A stretch of DNA of 45,711 nt from Prorocentrum cordatum (Eukaryota; Sar; Dinophyceae; Prorocentrales; Prorocentraceae), in NCBI GenBank assembly GCA_963575745.1, contig CAUYUJ010000187.1:1-45711 (forward strand), in the 5' to 3' direction. The translations under genes and the position numbers were made by a program. The notes beneath the pieces were generated by a model. The model saw only the letters and a program-made list of their open reading frames with translations. It had not been told where the DNA came from and ran no database searches. Of this stretch, positions 9,139 to 18,100 are shown piece after piece; position 1 is the first letter of the stretch, and each line of letters begins with the position of its first letter.

Positions 9139-12100
9139 GTGGACGCGCTGCAGGGCGTCCCGCTCGGGCTCGACGCCTTCGCTGCCCTGGCCAAAGACAG
9201 GCGGGTCCGCGAGGCCATGGATGCCCCGGCGGCCGAAGAGCCGCGCCGCGAGGCGCTCGGGGAGGAGGATAAGGAGGAGGAAGAACAGGAACAGGAGACA
9301 GAGGAGCAGGAAGAGGAGGAGCAGGAGCAGGAAGAGCAGGAGCAGGAGAGGGGCGACGAGGAGCGGAGGGAGCAGGAGAAGGGAGACGCAGTGATGGCGG
9401 ACGCAGGGGAAGAGCCGCAGGGCATGGCGGACGAGGAGGAGCTGCCCACGGGCATCGGCGAGGAGCACAAGGATTTCGTGCGGTACGTGCTGGGGACCTG
9501 CATGCTGTCGTCGGTGCCCGTCGCGCCCAGGTTCTTCGCGGGGGAGGCCCCGGACGCGGAGCTGCAGCGGCAGGTGGCGGAGCTGGAGCGGCTGCGGGAC
9601 GTCGCCCTGGGGCTCGACGCGGCCACGGCGCAGGACAGCGTGGCGCGGTCGCAGGCGATCCGGCGCCTGCGCCAGGCCGACCCCGAGCTGCTGCGCCGCA
9701 CGCCCGTGCCCAAGTCGGACGTGCGGGAGCCTTGGGAGCAGTGGCAGCGCCTGCTCCAACGGCTCGAGCAGGAGGGCGTGGAGCGCGAGGTCTGGGTCTG
9801 CTGCCGCCCCGAGCCGCTGCGCTGGCGCGCGCCGCTCCGCGACGATGGCAAGCCCGGGCCGGTCCGCGCGCCGCTGCTGCCGTCGCTGGACGCCGCCGAG
9901 GGAGAGGTCTGGAGGCCGGGGGAGGTGCGCGAGGCGACGCGGCAGGCGCGGTACGCAGAGCAGGCGCGGCGGGACGGCGCTGCTGGCGCCCCGGTGCACG
10001 GCAGCGTGCTCCTGCGCCTGGCCTCCGATTTCCTGTGCTACAAGTGCCAGCAGGATTTCGAGGGCGCGCGGGAGCTGACCGACGGAGAGGTTGATGGTTG
10101 GTGTAAGAGGTTGCATTTCGCGCCGAAGAAGCTGCCTAGCCAGGCGGTGAAGCGCGAGGCGGTGGAGGCGGAGCGCGCCCGCGCCAGGAAGCGCGCGCGG
10201 GCGGCCCAGTGCGCGGCGAGGGGGGAGAACGGATTCGCTGTGTTCCGTCGCCTCCTGCTGGAGGACGAGTGCTTCCGCCAGGACACTTGCGAAGCGAGCG
10301 TGCAGCTCGACCAGCGACACGCCCTGGAGCCCTGGTACCAGCGCGCGGGGCCCGACGGGAGCAGGCTGGCGCCGTGGCCGCGCGTCTTCGGTACCCCGAA
10401 ATCGTGGGCTGGCCATGGCGGCGCGTTCTTCTCTGAGGCCGTGGGGTCGGGCTTCGCCGCCGACGCGTTCCCCCAGGGGCGGCGCGGCTACTATACGGGC
10501 GATCCGGGCGACGTGTCCGCGGAGCTCTGGCTGTTGCGGGCCTGGTGCCGCGCGCGCGGCGGCGTCGCTCGCATGGGTGGCGCCCTGGCCGCGCGCTTGC
10601 AGCAGCTCGAGGGCGACCGCGACATCATGTGCAGGGTGGAGGCCGCCGAGTGCGCGCGGCAGGTCTCTTGTGCTGTCCCGCCCGTGTATTTGGCGGACCT
10701 GAAGCCGCAGGCGATCCCCGAGTGGCCCGTGTGGCAGCAGCTCCTCAAGCTGAAGCCTCAGGCGGCGCGGCAGGTGGCGACTTTCGTGCGCCAGGAGCGG
10801 GCGGGCGTGGGCTTCACGTGGAACCTCGCCGCGGGGCACTGGGACCTGGACCAGCAGCGCCTGCTCGCCGCGCTCGAGAGGGATCCCGCGTTGCTCGCCG
10901 CGGTGGAGAAGGGCGCCGCGGCTGCAGAGACGGACAAGGGCGTTCTGATTGCCCTCAACCAGTTCCGTGCCCGTCACGGCGGTGTCTGGCCGGACGCGTT
11001 CGCCGATCGGCGCGGGCAGCCCGATTTCAAGGAAGCGAAACTCGCGCGGGGTGTTGCAAGGGTGGCGAAGAAGTATTCGCAGGAATTCGTGCGCATCTGG
11101 TTGGACCGGACATGCCGCGAATGGCTGCGGCTGGCGGGGTGCGGGGATGAGGTGGTGGGAGGAGGGGCCGGCGGCGACGACTCTTCCGGGGGCGGCGGCG
11201 GCGGCGGCGGCGGGTCCTCTTCGGGCAGCGGTGCGGGCGGTGGACCAGCGTCGGGGTCGGGCTCTGGTGCGCAGGGGCCGGGCGACGGTGGCGCGGGCGG
11301 CGACGGCGAGGGGGGCGCGGGCGGGGGTGCGGGTCGGCTGCTCGGCGGCGGACCCAAGAGGCCAGCTCCCGAGGGGCCAGGGCCGCGGACTCGCGGGGCG
11401 GCGAGAAGGGACCGGGAGCGGTTGCAGCAGGAGCGGCTGCGGAAGGAAGAGGAGGAGCGCCTCGCAGGGAAGACAGTGAGGGCAGGGGACGTGGAGGTGA
11501 ACGTGGCTCTGGATGACCCTCACGTGAGCGAGGAGGGCACCTTGCCGGCCTGGCTCCTGGACCCCGCGCCGCTCGCCGCGGGCAGGTGCGTCGCGCGCGT
11601 CTGGCGCCCGTACAAGGGCGGATGCGTTCTCTGGCAGTGCAGCAGGAACCCGTGCAAGGGTCAGGGAGTGTTCTGTGGGAGCCACGGCAGTCCCGAGCAG
11701 CGACCCTTCGGGCTGTGGGACCCGGACAAGCGCCACAGCTCCCTGACGCGCGAGTGTCCGGAACGGTACGGCTTGGCCGTGAAGGAGGCGCGGTTGCGCG
11801 AGACGCAGGCCGGCGGCGCCCCGCCCGTGCCTACCCCGGCCATCGCTGCCGCTCGCAAGGCGCGCGTGCCCAGGCTCCAGCCGAAGTATGTGCCTCTGCC
11901 GCGTGACGAGCGCCACCCTCTGCGGGCGTTCAACGAGGCCCCGGAGGCTCTCCCGCCGTTCCCGTGCCGCCTTTGCGACCAGAACTTCGCCACGCATGCC
12001 GGCTTCATGACGCACGTGCAAAAAAAGCACCACGGGTGGCCGGAGTACAGGAAGCGCCTGTTCTACCTGGCCGAGCAGTGGCCGGAGAAGGACGGAGACG

Positions 12101-15100
12101 TGCGGCCCGTGAGGCCCCAGGAGTGGCGGCAGTGCGTGGAGGCCTTCTCTGAGCACCTCGTCACGGGGTCTCACGACTGGCCGGCCTGCGCAGCGCCCGC
12201 CGACGTCTCGGGGGGCGCCGCCGCCGCCGCTGCCGCGCCGGACGCGCCGCGCGCCTGGTGGAAGCCGCCAGGCGCGGACGGGGCCGTGCCGCCCGCGGGC
12301 GTGGACATGCCGCCCGTGGACTTGGACGCGCTGGGCGCTGCTCCGGCGGCGTCGGACGCCGAGGGGCCCGAGCCTGGGCAGAGTCGCCGCGCCGTGCGCT
12401 CGAGGGTCGCCTGCTGCGTCTGCGCTCGTCTCCACTGGGCGGACGAGCTGCAGCGCGTGCACTTCTGGCAGCAGCCGGACGGCGCCGGGGAGCGTTCGCT
12501 GCTCTGCGACGAGGTGCCGAAGCGGCCCGCGCGCGCCGAGCTCGAGGCGGCGAGGGGAGAGGCATCCGAGGCCGCAGGCGCGCAGGCTCAGGCCATGCGC
12601 CTGACGCAGCGGCAGCGCGCCCACGCGCTGCTGGACCCGGCACGGTACCACGCCCGGTGGCGCTTCGTGCGCGAGGGCCCCGACGGCGTCGAGCGCCCGG
12701 GCGGCATCCCCCTCGAGGAGCTGGAGGCGTCCGCAGTGCGCGACCCTGGCCCAGACGGGAAGCTGTGGCTCTTGCACAAGAAGTGCTTCACGATTGACAG
12801 GCGCCAGTCAGACGGAGTGCTCGTGGCCGACGCGAAGCAGAAGGTGCCCATCTGTGCAGGGTGTCACGGCGCGCTCACCAAGAGGTTGCCCACGATGCCG
12901 ACCTGCGCGCTGGCCAACGACCTCTGGATCGGGCGGCTGCCACTGCCGCTGCGGAATCTCACGCTGGGCGCGAAGCTTCTGCTGCCCATCGCGCGGGGCA
13001 TCGTGCGGCGGTTCAACTGCAAGGCCGATTCTGGCGAGTGGGCTCCAATCGACCAGAAGATCAAGGCGTACGTGGGGAACTTCGTGGCGTTCCCGCAGGC
13101 GGACGGCGGTCGGCAGGTGCTGTCGCTGCCGCCGCGGGAGAGCGACCTCGTCGAGTTCGTGCAGATTGTCTTCGCGGGGTCCGACCCCGCCACCCTGCAG
13201 AAGGCGCTATTGGAGGAGCTCGGCGTGCCCCTCGCCGATTTCAGGCGCGCTTACGAGTACCTCCGCGACACGAACGAGCAGTGCGCCGCGGTGCGGTGGG
13301 ACGAAGAGGCCGCGCGAAACTTTGCGGACCCCGGGGGCGACGGCGATGGCGACGGCTCCTCGCTCCTGGGCCTGCCTCGCTGTCTCGCGGCGTGCGTGGC
13401 CGCGGGGGGTAAGGGCGGCGACGCTCGCCAGGAGGGCCCGGCCGATGCCGTGCAGCCCGGCGCGGGCTCGGCCCCGCCGAAGCGGACGAGTGCAGGCGCT
13501 GCGAGCGCGGAGGGCGAAGCGAACGCGGCGGCTGACGGCGGGGGCGAGGCAGGGGGCTGGGGCGGGGACCCCACCGGTGAGGACGCTGCGGGCGCTGGCG
13601 GGGGGGACTCAGAGGGCGACGAGGGCAAGGCTGGTGAGGGAGGGGGCGGCGAGGGTGTCGAAGAGGGCGAGTACTGCGCCGCAGTCGCGGACTCCGACAT
13701 GCTGGCCGATCTGGACAAGCAGTGGCAGAACGTGCACCTCAGCCTCCAGAGGGCGGAGGTGATTGTGCGCGAGAAGCAGCGTGCGGAGGCACTAACGCGG
13801 CAGTGCGACGGCGTGGAGAATTTCCAGGACCGAGATTCCGACCGGCGCTTGGCGGAGGCTGCGAAAGAGGCCCACAAGGCTGCGAAATTGCTCACCAACT
13901 GCAAGAAGGAGGCACTCGCGAAGAAGCTGGAGCAGACGGAGCAGAAGATTCAGGCCACGCGGCCTCCTCCGGGAGTTGCCGGGAAGAGCGCGGCCGGTGG
14001 CGGCGGCGGCGGCGGCGCGCCGGACGGGGGCGCTGAGGGCGGGGGGGCGAGGCGTGCGGTCCGGGTCGTCGTGCCCACTGGAACCGAGCCTGTCAGCATG
14101 TTCTCCCCCGGCTTCTGGAGTGCTTTCGACCCCGTCGCGTTTCCGTGCGGCGACGGCGTCTTCGGACTCGAGAGGGAGGCGAAATTGACGTACGACGAGT
14201 GGTGCAGGTGCCTCATGGCTCGCGAGGAGCTCGAGTACGAGGTCGCCGACGACGTCTCGGCACCCGACGCTGCGCGGGCGCCCGCCGCGTCTGACTCGCC
14301 CGTGCCGCGCTGGCGTCGCCACGCTGACCTGCTCACGGCCCAGTATTGCCTCTGGCGCAGGAAGGCTATCATTAAGTCGGCCAGGTTATTCGTGCGCAAG
14401 CAGCGCCTGGGGGAGTACATCGCGGACCTCGCCGCACTGACGCCAGAGGAGCTGGCGCAGGTCGTGGCCGTGCTCGGCAGGGGGGCGGGCATCAAGGAGG
14501 CCCTGGGCCACGAGGGCGTGCCCCGGAACGTCAAGAGCGCGCTGCGCAGCATGCTGCTCAGCAACCGTGATGTTGTCGGCTCCGACGCGCACCGGACCAC
14601 GCTGCGGCACATCAGTACCAGCTACACCCGGCTCTTCGGTCCGCCCCTGGTGTTCACGACGCCGAACATCGCGGACACTCGGAACCTGATGGTGTCCCTG
14701 ATGTACGAGGGCGCCTCCGTGCAGCAATGGCGGCTGCTGGAGGAGACTGCTCCCGTGATGCCTTCGACGCGGGACATGCTGCGGCGGGTGGCCGCTGACC
14801 CGGTGTCGCAGGCCATGGTCACGAACCTCATGCTGGAACTGTTCCTGGAGCATGTCGTCGGCGTCACGCCGCAGCGCGGGGCCACGGGCGTCTCCGACGG
14901 CGTGGCCGCCACGGGGGCGTGTGGAGCGTTCGGGCTCGTCCGCGCGTTCTTCGGACCCGTGGAGTCGCAGGGGCGCGGCGGCATCCATCCGCACATCCAC
15001 TTGTGGCGCCTGCACCCGATGACTGGCGCGTTCCTCGCGAGGCTGCGCGCGGGGGACGTCGAAGGCCTCGAGGAGCGTTTGAGGAAGTGGAGGGAGGCCG

Positions 15101-18100
15101 TGCTCGCCGCGGTCGGCAGCGTGCAGTTCGACGCGGCGGAGGAGGTGGGCCGGCAGCTGGGCTTGGACGGGCCGGACCGGCTGCCGCCGCTTCCGCTCGG
15201 CCCGCGGGATCGACGACTCGCGTTCGCGGACGGGAAGCGAGAGGAGAGCGACCTCCAATTGAAGCACAATACCATCGCTGGCGCCTCGCGTCGCCAGCTC
15301 GGGAAGTTTTGCAAGACGGCGTACGAAGAGGGCCGTCGCTCCGTCCGTGCTGACAACAAATTGTCCACAGAAGAGCTGCGGAATCAGGTTGCGGCCATGA
15401 TGAACGTCGATCTTGTGGAGGAGCGGGCGACGCTGCAGCAGCAACAGCCCGCAATAGAGGGTCCGCTCCGGCAGCGCCCGTTCGCGCCGCTGGCAGATCC
15501 AGAGCCCGATCCCCATGAGCAGCGGGCACAGTACCCAGCGGTATTTGGCGAGCCTCTCACGGGTGCGCACGCGACGCTGCAGCCGCAGTACCGCCGCAAG
15601 CCTGCGTACCGCGTGCGCGCGGACGGCACCGCGGCGATGCACTTTGCGGAGGGCTCGAGGGAGGAGGCGCACAACTGGGCGCGCTGCTTCGCGCGGGACG
15701 CACGCAAGTGTATCATCCGGAGCCACCTTCACAGGTGCGGTCCCACTTGCTGGAAGCTCAAGACGAATGACGACGTGCCTCAGCACTGCAAGGTGTGCCG
15801 GCTCGGCTTCTACCACGAGTGCGAGACTGCGGTCTACAGCCACCCGTCCAGGAAGCTTCCGGCCGCCTCCTTCGTCTGGCGGCGCTTGCGCAAAGGAAAG
15901 GACTTGGTCTTGCCCGATGGGGCGCGGATCGAGTACGGCCCACCGCAGGAGGACCAGCGGAACCCGCCGGGCGAACGCCTGGTCCTCGACGAACAGTGCA
16001 CGTACGGCCCGTGGCCGCACCGCTGCAACCGGTACGGCAGAGCTGGTCGCGTCGACGTGGTGCGGTACCACCCGTACCATGGGAGCACGAACCCTGTGGG
16101 CCAGGTGTGTCTGCGGAGCAACCTGGACGTCCAGTGTCTGGACCGCGTGGTGCTCGACCTGCCTGGCGACGCCAGCGTCGGGGGTTCGCGCGACGGCGAC
16201 CCGGTCGTGCCGCCGCCTCCGGAGCTTGTTGCGTTCGCCGAGCTGGTCGCCAACGCGTCGGAAGCGCTGGCTGGCGTCGAGATTGGCGGCACCGGTGGCG
16301 ACGAGGGCACCGGGCAGAGCGGAGGTTCCACGGGTTCGGGGGTGTCGGCCGCAACGCAGGGCGGGGGCGGGGCGGGCCAGAGGGCGGCGCGCGCGGCTGC
16401 GGCGGGGGGGGGGCGCCTGCCCGTGGCCCGCCGCCTCGGCCTGCCCAGGGGGGGAGGCTTGCTCGGCGGGGCGCCGACCACGATGGACGATCCCGACGCG
16501 GAGATCTGGGACATGGGTGGGGGCGATGAAGATCCGTGCGAGTGCGATCTGGCCGATGCGTATGACCTGCGTCCGCCGTCTCCGCCGACGCCGGAACAGC
16601 GCGGCGTCGAGCAGGCAGTCGGGCTAGCAGAGCCACATGGCGAGGACACCGCGAGGTTCTGCGCGGCTGCGTGTTACGAAGGCAGCCGGCCCGGGTTCGT
16701 GTTCAAGAAGGGGGAGCAGGGCCTGGGCTACTACAGCGACCGTCGCGCGGAGCGCGAGTTGTCGGAGGCAGCCGTCCAGAGAGAGCCGAAGTCGCGGGCG
16801 CCAGGCCGCGCCGCGTCGAACGCGGCGGCGTCTGGCAGGCCTGCATCGAGCGCGCCCCCGTCGCCAGCCGCCGCCGCAGCTGCTGGCGCGAGCGGCAGCG
16901 GTCCGCTCGGCAGCCTGCAAGAGCACGTGCTGCACTCGCTGGAGGCCGTTTTCATGGATGCCATCAATATGGCCCACTACCAGACGGACTACACGACCAA
17001 GGCGGGGCCGATCGCGGGGGACCTCGGAGTGCTGCACGCGCAGAGCACCGGGTTGGAGTGGCTTCGACTCCAGCAGAAGGCCGAACGCGAGGCGGATGAG
17101 GCGGCGGAGGCGGAGGGCGAGGAGGACGTCGATGGGGCCCGGGCCGCTGCTGCCGCTCGTCGCAGCGGCTGGGGCGGAGTGCTCGACTCTGCCAGGCGAA
17201 CTGTCATCAAGCTCACGACCAGCTCGCACCGGTCGCTCCTGAAGAAGCTGCCCGAGATGATGTTTCAGATGCAGTATGGCCACGAGTGCTATTGCTCTCA
17301 TGACACCTGGACTCTGTATTGCAAGGGGATCGTGGCGCTGGCGTTCCAGGCAAGCTCCGCCGTTCATCAGAAAATGGACGACTTCTGGACCGACCCGCGC
17401 GCAGACCACATCGAGGTGGACCAGCCGGCCGCGGGAGAAGAGGACGGCGAGGGGGGGGGCGGTATCATGGATGCGCTGGGCGACGGGCGCGCAGCGCTGC
17501 ACGCCGAGGTCGTCGACGGCGTTGTCGGGGAGGGCGCGGCCGCCGGTACTGCTGGGGAGGGGAAGCCCGAGCAGGAGCAGCAGCAGGCGGTGGAATACAA
17601 GGCGCGGCTGGACCACGACATGAAGATGGACTGGCTGCATCGCGGCGACAGGGAGCCCCTGAAGTCCATGGGCATGTACCATTACGCCATGTACGTGTAC
17701 ACGGCGCAGGCCAACCCGCTCCACTTCGACCCGCAGGACTTCGAGACGTACGCGTTCGCGGACTCGCACCCGACTGCCGCCTTCCGAGTGCAGAGGCTCC
17801 GCGTCGGCGCGCCGTTCAGGGTGCCCAAGTTCTTCGGCTTCACGATGCCTTCGAAGGAGAAAGAGGCAGAGGTGAACGCGCTGTTCAAGTCTGTGATCTT
17901 TCGTCCGTTGCAGCCTGCTGAGAAGGGGGCTGCGGCCTGGGCGCCCTACAGGGCCGGTGTCGACGCGTCTGGGAAGCATAAGCCTGCCTGGGAGGAGTGG
18001 TGGGCCAATCAGTTGGCGTTGTCCAGGCAGTGCGAGGAGTGCGAGCGGCGAGCTGGAAAGTGGTTCACGATCGAGGACATCGATTTGAACCGGGGCTCAG

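Noticed and set aside
8092-12777. 1561-codon open frame on the minus strand
   Set aside because: It is antisense to the Rep/helicase frame in very GC-rich DNA where stops are rare; it lacks domain-like motifs and is rich in Arg, Pro, Ala and Leu.
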